Positions 8,354-17,168 are shown, counted from the first letter of the stretch. The stretch: 64,000 bases of DNA from Pseudoduganella lutea (GCF_004209755.1 NZ_CP035913.1:2852001-2916000), one strand, 5' to 3'. The notes: generated by a model from the letters alone, not told the origin. Numbers and translations: made by a program.

Positions 8354-9942
8354 ACGATTCCAACCCATCGGCACTGGCCGAATGGCGCGCCGTGCCGGGC
8401 GTGGCACAAGTGTTCGACCAGGCGGCGGCCACCGCGGCGTACAGTAACGACACGGGCGGTGTCAGCCGGCGCATCGCAGCGGCGCTCAAGATCGATCACG
8501 GCAGTGCCCTGCCAGCGGTGCTGGCAATCGCCCGGCGCCATGGCTGCCACCTGTATCCATTCAGCACCGGCAAGAACTGGGGTTACGGCAGTTCCCTGCC
8601 GGTACAGGACGATGCAGTGATCGTCGACTTGTCCGGCATGCAGCGCTTCTGCGTCGACCCGGTACTGGGCGTCGTCACGCTTGAACCCGGCGTCACCCAG
8701 GGGATGCTCGCCCGCTTCCTCGATGAGCAGGGTTATCCCTTCATGGTGCCGGTCACCGGTGCCGGCCCGGGCGTCAGCCTGCTGGGCAACGCGCTGGAGC
8801 GCGGCTATGGCATCACCCCCCATTCGGATCACTTCGGTGCCGTCACGGATCTGGAAGCGGTGCTGGCGGATGGGTCTCTCTACCGCACTGCCTTGTCCGA
8901 GGCCGGCGGCCATGAACTCGCACAATTGTTCAAGTGGGGTATCACGTCTTACTCGGCCGGCCTGTTTACCCAGAGCGGCCTTGGGATCGTGACCAGGATG
9001 TCGATCGTGCTGGCGCGCCGGCCGGAGACGGTCAAGGTATGCCTGTTCAACCTGCGCGACGATGCGCTGCTGGAGCCGGCAGTGGAAAAAATCCGGCACA
9101 TCCTTGCCACGCTGCCGGGCACCGTGGGCGGCCTCAACTTGATGAACCGCCACCGTGTGCTGGCGATGACGGCCCCCTACCCTGCCGCCGACGTTGTCGA
9201 TGGCACGATTCCCGATGCCGTCATCGCGCGGCTCGGCCGCCAATACCAGATTGCGCCCTGGACGGGATTCGGCACCCTGTATGGCACGCGCGGCATGGTC
9301 GCGGCCGCACAAAAGGAGATCAGGGCGGCATTGCGCGGCATCGCCAGCCGGCTGCTGTTTCTCAGCCCGAAAAACGCGCATTTGCTGGCCCGGGCGTCGA
9401 ACATGATGCCGGGCCCGCTGGGCAAGGGTGTTGCCGCGACCAGCCGCACGTTGGCCCATGCGCTGGAACTGGTCGGCGGCCGACCCAACGAAACGGCCTT
9501 GCCATTGGCTTATTGGCGCAATCCCGGCCGCCAACCCGATCAGGACCGCAACCCTGCCCGTGATGGCTGCGGCCTGCGCTGGTACGCACCGCTCGTGCCG
9601 ATGCGGGGAGCGGATGCCCGCGCCTATGTCGACATGGTTACCCGCGTCACGCGCGAGCATGGGCTGGAACCGCTGCTGACATTCACGTCGATCAGCGACC
9701 GCTTGTTCGACAGCACGGTGCCACTGTTGTTCGACCATGGCGTGCCTGGTGCCGCGGCGCGTACACGTGAATGCTACGACGCTCTTGTGCAGCAGGGCCG
9801 CACGCTGGGCGTCTTTCCCTACCGCGTCGGCGTCGATGTGATGGAAGTACTGGCGCAGCGCATGCCTCATGCTGCCGCATTCAACGCCCGCATCCGTGCT
9901 GCCCTGGATCCGGAACGCATCATTGCGCGAGGTCGTTATTGA
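8350..9942 (+). CDS. FAD-binding oxidoreductase (vanillyl-alcohol oxidase/4-cresol dehydrogenase type)
   Basis: This 530-residue flavoprotein has an N-terminal PCMH-type FAD domain. Visible elements are FSTGKNWGYG, LEPGVTQGMLARFL and the stretch VTGAGPGVSLLGNALERG. A C-terminal cap domain of the 4-cresol dehydrogenase kind follows. Such enzymes oxidise phenolic or alcohol substrates. No signal peptide is visible and the substrate is unknown. The ATG overlaps the stop of the transglycosylase gene (ATGA). Its presence at the end of an EPS-linked operon is unusual and suggests a tailoring oxidation. Confidence 0.78.
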   Translation: MNDSNPSALAEWRAVPGVAQVFDQAAATAAYSNDTGGVSRRIAAALKIDHGSALPAVLAIARRHGCHLYPFSTGKNWGYGSSLPVQDDAVIVDLSGMQRFCVDPVLGVVTLEPGVTQGMLARFLDEQGYPFMVPVTGAGPGVSLLGNALERGYGITPHSDHFGAVTDLEAVLADGSLYRTALSEAGGHELAQLFKWGITSYSAGLFTQSGLGIVTRMSIVLARRPETVKVCLFNLRDDALLEPAVEKIRHILATLPGTVGGLNLMNRHRVLAMTAPYPAADVVDGTIPDAVIARLGRQYQIAPWTGFGTLYGTRGMVAAAQKEIRAALRGIASRLLFLSPKNAHLLARASNMMPGPLGKGVAATSRTLAHALELVGGRPNETALPLAYWRNPGRQPDQDRNPARDGCGLRWYAPLVPMRGADARAYVDMVTRVTREHGLEPLLTFTSISDRLFDSTVPLLFDHGVPGAAARTRECYDALVQQGRTLGVFPYRVGVDVMEVLAQRMPHAAAFNARIRAALDPERIIARGRY

Positions 9943-9950
9943 TCGTCATC

Positions 9951-9975
9951 GCGCTGTCGAAAAACTTTACAGCGC
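9951..9975 (+). promoter_or_regulatory. PEP-CTERM box (putative PrsR site), copy 2
   Basis: This is an inverted repeat with arms GCGCTGT (9,951-9,957) and ACAGCGC (9,969-9,975) around an 11-bp spacer. The core CTGTCGAAAAACTTTACAG nearly matches the copy at 3,735-3,753. It lies about 85 bp upstream of a sigma-54 promoter driving a PEP-CTERM protein gene, the arrangement expected for a PrsR enhancer site. Confidence 0.75.
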
Positions 9976-10017
9976 AACACGTTCTGTAGGCAAAATAGCG
10001 TCGATATCCTTTACTAC

Positions 10018-10042
10018 TTGATAAGAATCAAGTACTTATCAA
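10018..10042. promoter_or_regulatory. Inverted repeat between PEP-CTERM box and sigma-54 promoter
   Basis: TTGATAAG (10,018-10,025) and CTTATCAA (10,035-10,042) form perfect 8-bp arms with a 9-bp spacer. The position, immediately upstream of the -24 element, suggests a second regulator site; no protein is assigned. The copy-1 promoter at 3.8 kb lacks this element. Confidence 0.45.
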
Positions 10043-10056
10043 ATGATTCTCAGCAC

Positions 10057-10072
10057 TGGCACGGTGTTTGCT
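10057..10072 (+). promoter_or_regulatory. Sigma-54 -24/-12 promoter of the PEP-CTERM protein gene
   Basis: TGGCAC-N5-TTGCT is a full consensus match, with GG (10,058-10,059) and GC (10,070-10,071) separated by 10 bp. It lies 64 bp before the ATG at 10,136 and downstream of the PEP-CTERM box. Confidence 0.85.
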
Positions 10073-10135
10073 CTTTCTTAGGCGTGGTGGGAAAGTCCGC
10101 CCCTTAAAGCAGCAATTACCAAACCCAAGGAGTTT

Positions 10136-10879
10136 TTGATGAACATGTTGAAAAAAGTAGCGCTGGCGGCGGCCCTGACAGTGTCGACGATGACGGCAGC
10201 TCTGGCAGCCCCGATCAATGTCGGCGGCGTGGTCTGGGATCCCGACTACCCGATCGACTTCTCGTCGTCGTCCGTGCAAATCCAGCAGATCGTTAACCCG
10301 AACGATGGCTCGCTGAGCGGCTTTGGCTTCGTGTCGACGATGAACGGCTACAACCAGTCGCAATTCTGCCCAGGCTGCGAGCTGACTTTCAAATTCAGCG
10401 GCTATACCCCGACCGGTACCGTCGGCCAGGTGACGTCGTATGTGGGTGGCCAGGTTGACATCTACGTCAATTTTGGCCCATCGACGATCAATCCTTCCGA
10501 TCCGCTGACGATGAACGCTGGCAACACTGGCTTGGGCAACCTTTGGCTGAGCCTGGCCGGTCATGAACTGAACGGCGCAACGCTGCTGGGTACGATCAAT
10601 GCCATTTCGCCGCCGAACCTGAGCGGCCTGGGTCAGCTGGACGTGATCGGCGGCATTGCTGCTGCCAACTTCGATACGGACCAGCAAGTTGACGGCTCCG
10701 ACCTGTCGTTCAGCACCAGCTTCACGCAACCGTACCCGGGCGACCCGAACCGCGTTGTCGGTACCGGCAATTTCTTCGGTCAGTCGATCGCTACCGACAT
10801 CCCCGAACCAGGTTCGCTGGCATTGATGGGCCTGGGCCTGCTGGGCCTGGCACAAGTGCGTCGCCGCAAACAGAAGTAA
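10136..10879 (+). CDS. PEP-CTERM sorting domain-containing protein
   Basis: This 247-residue secreted protein has an N-terminal signal peptide (cleavage near ALAA, residue 22) and an exosortase sorting signal at the extreme C-terminus: PEPGSLALMGLGLLG, followed by the basic tail RRRKQK. Exosortase A would cut at the PEP motif and anchor or release the protein within the EPS matrix. The middle is low in charge and rich in Gly, Asn, Ser and Thr, as is usual for these structural proteins. AAGGAG precedes the ATG. A PEP-CTERM box and a consensus sigma-54 promoter lie upstream and an intrinsic terminator follows. Confidence 0.92.
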   Translation: MMNMLKKVALAAALTVSTMTAALAAPINVGGVVWDPDYPIDFSSSSVQIQQIVNPNDGSLSGFGFVSTMNGYNQSQFCPGCELTFKFSGYTPTGTVGQVTSYVGGQVDIYVNFGPSTINPSDPLTMNAGNTGLGNLWLSLAGHELNGATLLGTINAISPPNLSGLGQLDVIGGIAAANFDTDQQVDGSDLSFSTSFTQPYPGDPNRVVGTGNFFGQSIATDIPEPGSLALMGLGLLGLAQVRRRKQK

Positions 10880-10913
10880 TCCAGCAAGACCGGAGTGCGG
10901 CATCTTGGTGCCG

Positions 10914-10946
10914 CAAAAAAAAACCTGGCACACGCCAGGTTTTTTT
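10914..10946 (+). terminator. Rho-independent terminator after the PEP-CTERM gene
   Basis: The stem ACCTGGC/GCCAGGT with loop ACAC (10,923-10,940) is flanked by an A run on the left and seven T on the right. It can stop transcription in both directions. Confidence 0.85.
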
Positions 10947-10984
10947 ATGCGCTTGTCCCATCCTGCAACAGGGTGTCGTAGTTC

Positions 10985-11335
10985 GCTTTATTTGAGAAAA
11001 GCGAGATGGCACCAGAAGGAATGCGTACCCAGCGTGATTGCACGCCGGCTTTCAACCTGGGGTGGTCAGCTCGGTAGAAAAGCGAGATCACATACCAGCA
11101 GGCTCAGAAGAAGTTTGGCATCCAAGGCGGAAGCACAGTGCTCGTATGGCTACGACAGCATGCCCAGCAGGACTAAAGTCCGCAGACGCTGAAGCCATTT
11201 CCGGGCAGACTCAATGAACTGGCCATCTACAGCCTCTCATGCCGGAATGACGAATCAAACAGCTGAGGCTGGGCTGTAGAAGGCCTAGCACCAGCTATTG
11301 TTTACAAACCATGCTTGACGTGCTCCAGTCGGCAG
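10985..11335 (+). pseudogene. Decayed IS3-type OrfA transposase relic
   Basis: No intact gene lies between 10,947 and 11,439. Reading the + strand from about 11,060 gives EITYQQAQKKFGIQG followed by STVLVWLRQHAQQD, which resembles the helix-turn-helix of IS3-family OrfA proteins. It is preceded by an in-frame stop and followed by another stop. Farther on, the short stretch RIKQL and a later LDVL fit the C-terminal part of such proteins in shifted frames. No inverted-repeat ends are visible. It is best read as an old insertion remnant between the PEP-CTERM gene and the acyltransferase gene. Confidence 0.45.
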
Positions 11336-11439
11336 CTCGCACATGCAACGGCCGGTTGCATATCCGAACACTTCAGAAACGGCGGAAACGCCGCGACAAC
11401 GATGCGGCCATGACCGCATCGTTGTCGGCAAAAAACTCC

Positions 11440-12204
11440 TCAACCGATCTGCAGCAGACGGCTTGCAATGCCGCGTTCTTCCCGGGGCGAGAAGAAATAG
11501 GGATACAGAGAACGCTCTCCTGCCGTCTGCGCGCTGGTACCGCCTACCTTGCGGATCTGGTCGTTGACATAATCCATGCTGACATGCAGCAGATATGCTG
11601 GCGCATCCACTCGCGGATTACTCCGCAATTCACCGATCTGATTAAATCCCAGCATATTCATATAATATCGCCGATGCCGTGGATTCACTTCGATGAACAC
11701 ATCGGTGCATTGATGCAGATAATGGCCATAAATGAAAAGCACGTGAAACAATGAAGCCAGCGCACTTTTCGACTTGACGTGGGGCGCGAATGCAAGCTTG
11801 GTAATCTCACAGACTTTGGCGCCACGCGCACGGAATTCCCCGATATAATCGGAAAAAACCTCGTCCGCCAGGATTCCCATCGATGAGTCGATGCCCAGCG
11901 TAACAGTGCCGATGACGTCTCCCTTGTCAGAGGCAGCGAGAGTAATACGGTTAGGATTGTTATCGATCCGGTGTGTGCCTGTATAGCCGCGCCAGGCATA
12001 CATTTTATTGATGAGCATGCTTGCGGAAGCACGCCCAGCCTCGGTATCGGCAACGCGGATGCCGAAATCGGATTGATTAATAGTCACATGCGTTATGTTT
12101 GCAGAGTTATCTTCTTCGACAGCGCAAATCAGTGGCTCACCGGATTCGTAATCGTCCGGAAGAAACTGGTCGGCGTTGCCGTCCTGGGTAAACTCTGAGG
12201 CCAT
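11440..12204 (-). CDS. FeeM-type N-acyl amino acid synthase / PEP-CTERM-associated acyltransferase
   Basis: This 254-residue protein resembles the GNAT-fold long-chain N-acyl amino acid synthases (FeeM group) that take acyl chains from an acyl carrier protein. The core stretches FRARGAKVCEITKLAF and FIEVNPRHRRYYMNMLGF are typical: a strand leading to the acyl donor site and the later helix with RHRRYY. The start at MASEFTQ (12,204) was chosen because AGGGGAG lies 6 bp upstream; an upstream ATG at 12,258 has no such site. It is the last gene in the direction of the prsT cluster and could take acyl groups from the locus ACP at 28.5 kb. The product is not known. Confidence 0.72.
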   Translation of the reverse strand: MASEFTQDGNADQFLPDDYESGEPLICAVEEDNSANITHVTINQSDFGIRVADTEAGRASASMLINKMYAWRGYTGTHRIDNNPNRITLAASDKGDVIGTVTLGIDSSMGILADEVFSDYIGEFRARGAKVCEITKLAFAPHVKSKSALASLFHVLFIYGHYLHQCTDVFIEVNPRHRRYYMNMLGFNQIGELRSNPRVDAPAYLLHVSMDYVNDQIRKVGGTSAQTAGERSLYPYFFSPREERGIASRLLQIG

Positions 12205-12338
12205 AGCACACTCCCCTGTTGAGTACTCGACATTGATACCGATAACGGAGCAAGTCATCGATTGTCGTGCATCAACAACTATTTAATTTGTTATTTATTT
12301 ATATATTTGAATAATTATTTTTGATTCTTTACTGCACT

Positions 12339-15092
12339 TCATAGCTGCCGAAGCAATGCTTTTGCCTGCTCGGCTTCGCTGAAGCCCGGCCCGGAAGCCA
12401 GCGCCTGTTCCAGCGCCTTGCGGGCTCCAGGCTTGTCGCCGGACTTAAAGAGACCGACAGCCAGATGGTAATGTACTTGAGGCGCTTTGGGGGCGGTCGA
12501 GGCCGCTTTTTTCAGCAGCATGACAGCACGCTCGTACGAACCCTGCTCGACGAGCATCCAGCCGACCGTGTCCAATACCTCAGGATTGGCATCGTTCAGC
12601 TTGAGTGCACGTTCGGCGGTAGGCAGTGCACGCGCATCCTTCTGCTGCTGGTAGATCCAGGCCAGATTGTTGAGTGCGACAATATTGTTCGGGGTCTGCT
12701 GGACGACTGCCTCCAACAGCTGCCTTGCTTCAGGATAGCGCTTGAAAGCAATATAATTTTCCGCAAGGTACATTGCCGCGAGGGCGTCACCTGGATTTTT
12801 CCTGGTGAACTCGAGGACGCGAGCTTCCGATTCCTTGACCTTGCCCGATTCGCGCAAGGCTTTGGCAAGCTTGAGCAGCGCAGGCGCTTCGTTACTGATG
12901 GCCAAAGCTTGCTCATATGGTCTTACTGCAGCGGCTGCATTTTTTTGTTGTATGAACAAGTCCCCTTCCAGCATGTATCCGACCGGCGTTTTCGGGAACT
13001 GCTTCTGCACCTGGCGTACGATCTCGAGCGCGTGGGTGCTGTTTCCCTCGCTGACAGCCAGTTCGGCCTGCGCCAGGTAGGGCTGGATATTGTTGGGCTC
13101 CAGGCTGACGGCTTTGGCCAGCGTGGCCCCGGCACCCGAAGGATTTTTCATGGCTAGCTGCGCACCGGCCAGCCGCAGCTGGGGGGTGGCAGCCCGGGGC
13201 AATACACTGGTCAGCTTGCCAAAGGTTTCCAGCGCCGCGGCGGGATCCTTGTTGGCCATTTGCGCCTGGCCGAGCACGTCAAGCAGCGCAGCGTTGTCCG
13301 GATTGGCTGCCTGGTATTTGCGCAGCAACGTTTGCGCCTTGGCCGGCTGGCTATTGGCATTGTAGTGGGCACCGAGGCGCAGAGCGGTGTTCAGGTCATC
13401 CGGGTGCAGCTCATTGGCTTTCTCGAGCCACTTGGTGGCACCTGCGGTGTTACCTTGTGCCATGTCGAGCTGGGCCAGCGCCGTGTGGGCCTCGATATTC
13501 TTGGCATCCTTCGCCAGCAATGCTTCAAAGCGCTTGCGTGCCGCATCCGGCTTTTTCTCCGCGATGTCGAGTTGCGCGAGACCAGCAGCGGCAGGGAAAT
13601 GGGTGGCATCGGAAGCCAGCGCAGCGTCGAATGCGGCCCGGGCCTTGGCCCGATCCTGCTTGGCAAGATAGGCATTACCCTTCATGACTTGCAGCTCCGC
13701 GCTGCCGGAATGCGAGGCTTCCATCTTGGCGATCGCCGCCAACGCCTTATCCGGTACGCCAAGGTCGAGCAGCGTGCGCACCAGGACGGAGCCGGACTGT
13801 AATGAGCCGGGCTCAAGCTCCAAGGCCTTCTGCAACTCGGCAATGCCGCCGGCGCGATCCCCCTGCGCCAACCTGACCAGGCCGAGCGACGTATGGGAAG
13901 GGGCGCGACCAGGCTCCTGCTTGATTGCTTGCGAAAGGTAGTCCGCGGCCTTGCTGAAATCACGCGACAGCATTGCCGCTTCACCAGCCATCTGCAGCAC
14001 GGTTACATCCGGTGCTTCGCCCTTCAATACGGGAGCCAGTATGGTTTGGGCTTCGCGGCCCTGGCCAGATTTCAACAATGTGCTGACGAGCATCTTGCGG
14101 GCTTGCAGGTGATCGGGATTCCACTCGACGTACTTGCGCAGGCTGCCTTCGGCTTGCTCCAGTAACCCCAGATTCAGGGCGACCACACCGGACAGCAGTA
14201 CGCCCGGCATATATTGCGAGGCCGCCTGGTTAACCTTCAGCAGGTTGGTTTGCGCTTCTTTCAGCTTGCCACGCGAAAAGTCCAGTAGCGCCTGGTGATA
14301 AGCGACGAGGAAGCTGCCTGGCGTACTCTTGCGCGCTGCATCGATATCTGCCTGGGCCGCATCGTATTTCTTGGCCGCGATATGGATGGCTGCCTGCTCC
14401 AGGTGAGCTGTCCGGTGACTCGGCTTAATTTTCAACACTTGCTGGTAGGCCGCCATCGCCTCATCGCCCTTGCCGGCAACGCGCAGCAAGTCGCCTTTCA
14501 ATTGCCAGGCGTCAAAATTGGCCGCGTCCTTTGCGATTGCTTCATCGAGCAGGCGCAAGCCACCGGCCCAGTCCTCCTGCAGCGCTGCCAGCCGGGCCTG
14601 CCCGGTAAGGGCATCGCTGAAGCCAGGCTGCTGGGCCAGGGCGGCATCGAATTCGCGTTTCGACTCGTCCGTCTTGCCCAGCCCGAGCAAGGCATGGCCG
14701 CGCAATGTGGAAATGGCCGGCGTGCGCGGGCCTTGCGCCGTCTCATCCAGGGCTTCCTGGAACTTGGCCTGGAGCGTCAGCGATTTGCCAAGCACGGGCA
14801 ACACCTGCTCGGCTGGGTATTTTAACGCCAGTGCACGTCGCGCTTCCTTCTCGGCCGTCAGGGGATCATCCATGTCGATGGCCAGGGAGGCGAGCATGAA
14901 GCGAGCCTGTGCATCGTCCGGGTTCTTCTCCAGCGCATTCTTCAGCTGGATGGCCGCCGCCTTGTTGTCGCCCTTCTGCTGGTACTGCCGGGCATCCGCC
15001 TTCAATGATTCGGCCGTGTCCGAGCTGCATGCAGCGAGAGCGGAAACGGCCACCAGGACCGCGGCTGCGGCTTTCGTCAACTGAGAGGACAT
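12339..15092 (-). CDS. prsT: XrtA/PEP-CTERM system TPR-repeat lipoprotein PrsT
   Basis: This 917-residue lipoprotein consists almost entirely of tetratricopeptide repeats after a signal peptide with lipobox LAAC (Cys22). Length, lipobox and repeat number match PrsT, a constant partner of exosortase A and PrsK/PrsR. It is probably tethered to a membrane on the periplasmic side and organises the EPS export or PEP-CTERM sorting machinery. The start at 15,092 is chosen because it places the signal peptide at the N-terminus; the longer frame upstream encodes no sensible signal. It follows two glycosyltransferase genes on the same strand. Confidence 0.92.
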   Translation of the reverse strand: MSSQLTKAAAAVLVAVSALAACSSDTAESLKADARQYQQKGDNKAAAIQLKNALEKNPDDAQARFMLASLAIDMDDPLTAEKEARRALALKYPAEQVLPVLGKSLTLQAKFQEALDETAQGPRTPAISTLRGHALLGLGKTDESKREFDAALAQQPGFSDALTGQARLAALQEDWAGGLRLLDEAIAKDAANFDAWQLKGDLLRVAGKGDEAMAAYQQVLKIKPSHRTAHLEQAAIHIAAKKYDAAQADIDAARKSTPGSFLVAYHQALLDFSRGKLKEAQTNLLKVNQAASQYMPGVLLSGVVALNLGLLEQAEGSLRKYVEWNPDHLQARKMLVSTLLKSGQGREAQTILAPVLKGEAPDVTVLQMAGEAAMLSRDFSKAADYLSQAIKQEPGRAPSHTSLGLVRLAQGDRAGGIAELQKALELEPGSLQSGSVLVRTLLDLGVPDKALAAIAKMEASHSGSAELQVMKGNAYLAKQDRAKARAAFDAALASDATHFPAAAGLAQLDIAEKKPDAARKRFEALLAKDAKNIEAHTALAQLDMAQGNTAGATKWLEKANELHPDDLNTALRLGAHYNANSQPAKAQTLLRKYQAANPDNAALLDVLGQAQMANKDPAAALETFGKLTSVLPRAATPQLRLAGAQLAMKNPSGAGATLAKAVSLEPNNIQPYLAQAELAVSEGNSTHALEIVRQVQKQFPKTPVGYMLEGDLFIQQKNAAAAVRPYEQALAISNEAPALLKLAKALRESGKVKESEARVLEFTRKNPGDALAAMYLAENYIAFKRYPEARQLLEAVVQQTPNNIVALNNLAWIYQQQKDARALPTAERALKLNDANPEVLDTVGWMLVEQGSYERAVMLLKKAASTAPKAPQVHYHLAVGLFKSGDKPGARKALEQALASGPGFSEAEQAKALLRQL

Positions 15093-15186
15093 GATGCACC
15101 TACTAAAAGTTAATAATCGAATAATGACACGGGGGCGATAGCCAATCAATAGGCACTGGCCGCTGGAAGCAGGAAAGCCACCATGC

Positions 15187-16191
15187 TCAGCCAGCACGGT
15201 CGAGCCGACGCAACACCCGCAGATGCGGTAGCCACAGTAAGGCACGCAAGGCACGCAGGCGAAGCCCGGCGTTGCGGTCGAGTGCCGGACGGCCATGACG
15301 GCGGCGCAAGTAATCCTCGACGCCAAGTAACGCGGCCCGCGCCTGTTCAGGGAAACCCCGGTAATACAGCCGGTTGACGTCATACAGCGCGCGGTCGAGC
15401 AACTTCAAGGCGAGCCTGCGCCGATGTGCCGGCGGCGTGCTGCCCTGCCAGAAAATCAGGTAATTGCGCGCCATTAGGTAGAAGTAATACGGCGGGCGGT
15501 CTGTCTCGCGCCGGGGCATGGCATGCAGCACGCGCGCATCGTATGCCACGGCGCTGTGCCAGCCGTGCGCTGCCAGCCGGGCACATAATTCGTCATCTTC
15601 GTAATAGGCGAACATCCGTTCGTCGAGCTTGCCCGCGTCGCGCAGCGCATCCATGCGCAGCAGCATTGCCGTGCCGGGCACCCATTGCTGGGCAAGGCGC
15701 TGGCGGGCCGTGGCGCGCGCATCGTCGACATTGCTGGCACGGTGGGTATCGAGCCGCGCCCAATCGTGGAAATTACCGCAGAAGTACACCTTTTCCGGCT
15801 GGTCGAGGATGGCCAGCAAAGGCGATGCGGCACCGCACCGCCCATCGGCCGCCATCAACGCCAGCAACTGCGCAAGCACGTCGCTGCCGCCCATCACGGC
15901 ATCGCTGTTGACCAGCCACAGGAAGTCATGGCCTTCGTCCAGCGCACGGTCGACTGCCAGGTTGTGGCCACCCGCGAAGCCATGGTTGACCGCCTCCCTG
16001 TGCAACGCGACGGGCATGCCAGCCAAGCCCTGCACGAGCGTTTCGGTGTCGGGTGGCGCCGAGCCATTGTCGATGACAAGGATGTCGGCAGTCGCGCCGC
16101 CGGGCAATTGCTGGCGCAGCAGATCGCGCACGCAATCGATGGTTTGTACCGCACCGTTCCAGTTCAGGATGCTGACGAGAATCCGGCTCAC
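15187..16191 (-). CDS. Glycosyltransferase family 2
   Basis: This 334-residue GT-A fold enzyme opens with SRILVSILNWNG and carries a nucleotide-binding region and LWLVNSDAV, the DxD-like metal site of rhamnosyl/galactosyl transferase relatives. It should add one sugar to the lipid-linked EPS repeat. The GTG start overlaps the stop of the preceding glycosyltransferase (GTGA), showing coupled translation. An upstream ATG would extend it into the neighbour and is unlikely. The donor sugar cannot be predicted. Confidence 0.85.
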   Translation of the reverse strand: MSRILVSILNWNGAVQTIDCVRDLLRQQLPGGATADILVIDNGSAPPDTETLVQGLAGMPVALHREAVNHGFAGGHNLAVDRALDEGHDFLWLVNSDAVMGGSDVLAQLLALMAADGRCGAASPLLAILDQPEKVYFCGNFHDWARLDTHRASNVDDARATARQRLAQQWVPGTAMLLRMDALRDAGKLDERMFAYYEDDELCARLAAHGWHSAVAYDARVLHAMPRRETDRPPYYFYLMARNYLIFWQGSTPPAHRRRLALKLLDRALYDVNRLYYRGFPEQARAALLGVEDYLRRRHGRPALDRNAGLRLRALRALLWLPHLRVLRRLDRAG

Positions 16192-17168
16192 GCGCTGCGC
16201 TCCCGCCGCAGTATCAGGCTGATCGCCAGCGGGATGAAATACAGTACGCTGCGCACGTCGATCCGCCATTGCTTCCACATCACATCAAGGAATGGCTTGC
16301 GATGCGTGACGCGATGCAGCACGTCCGCCACGAAGCCCCGTCGCAGCATGAGCACGGCCTCGCGATTTTCCTTTACCTGGCGCTCGGTCAGCGGATACAG
16401 GCGGGCGATCGCCTTCTTGTACTTCATTTCGTAATGCAAGCGGATCAGCGATTTTTCCGTGCCCCACCCCGAGCCCGCGAACACGTTGACACCATCGCGG
16501 CACACCACCTCGCGGGCGGACGAAAACGCGATGCGGTCCGTCATGCGGGACAGGTCGAGCCAGAACAGGTAATCTTCACCCGCATACACGAATTCCTTGC
16601 GGAAGCGTAGCGTACGGAACGAACGGAAGCGGTAGACGACGGACGAGGTGCCGATCACGTTGCCCCCCAGGATCTGCGACTGCATGTCGGCCTGGTAGAC
16701 ATGGAGATGGCGCTCCCCCGGCAGCATTGCATGCTTGGCCGGCTCGATACGGCCGGCCCGTTCGAATGCACTGACCGTCTGGTCCAGCTGATAAAAGTCG
16801 GCGAAATAGAAATCATAGCCGGCACCCAGCGCACGCATGGCATTGGCGAGGTGCTCCGGTTCCCAGGTATCGTCCGAATCCAGAAAGGCGACCAGCTCGG
16901 TATCGGGCGTGACATGGTCGAGCGCCGTGTTACGGGCGGCGGCCGGCCCACCATTCTTCTGCTCCACAATGCGGACGGGCGAACGTTCCACGCCCGCCGA
17001 TTGCGCCATGAATTGCGCTACTTCGTCGCGCGCCGGCACCGGTGATTCGTCATCGACCACGATCACGTCCAGCTGTGCCTCGACCGTTTGTGCCGCTACC
17101 GAGCGCAATGCCCGCGCCAGGATGCCGGTCCGGCGCTGGAAATAGGGAATGACGACCGCGATCTTCAC
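16188..17168 (-). CDS. Glycosyltransferase family 2
   Basis: This 326-residue GT2 enzyme starts MKIAVVIPYFQRR (GTG at 17,168, with AAGGAG about 8 bp upstream). It contains VIVVDDESP, the diphosphate-metal motif AFLDSDDTWEP and an ED-containing catalytic stretch, YAGEDYLFWLDL. It probably transfers a sugar in EPS repeat assembly. It is coupled to the next glycosyltransferase by a 4-bp overlap and lies 80 bp after the ATP-grasp gene in the same operon. Confidence 0.87.
   Translation of the reverse strand: MKIAVVIPYFQRRTGILARALRSVAAQTVEAQLDVIVVDDESPVPARDEVAQFMAQSAGVERSPVRIVEQKNGGPAAARNTALDHVTPDTELVAFLDSDDTWEPEHLANAMRALGAGYDFYFADFYQLDQTVSAFERAGRIEPAKHAMLPGERHLHVYQADMQSQILGGNVIGTSSVVYRFRSFRTLRFRKEFVYAGEDYLFWLDLSRMTDRIAFSSAREVVCRDGVNVFAGSGWGTEKSLIRLHYEMKYKKAIARLYPLTERQVKENREAVLMLRRGFVADVLHRVTHRKPFLDVMWKQWRIDVRSVLYFIPLAISLILRRERSA

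Noticed and set aside
11311..11754. Open frame of 147 codons on the + strand
   Set aside because: It lies over the end of the acyltransferase gene on the other strand, has no ribosome site and no protein-like motifs.
15093..15383. N-terminal extension of prsT
   Set aside because: It would place the lipoprotein signal in the middle of the protein; the extension is Cys-rich and not leader-like.
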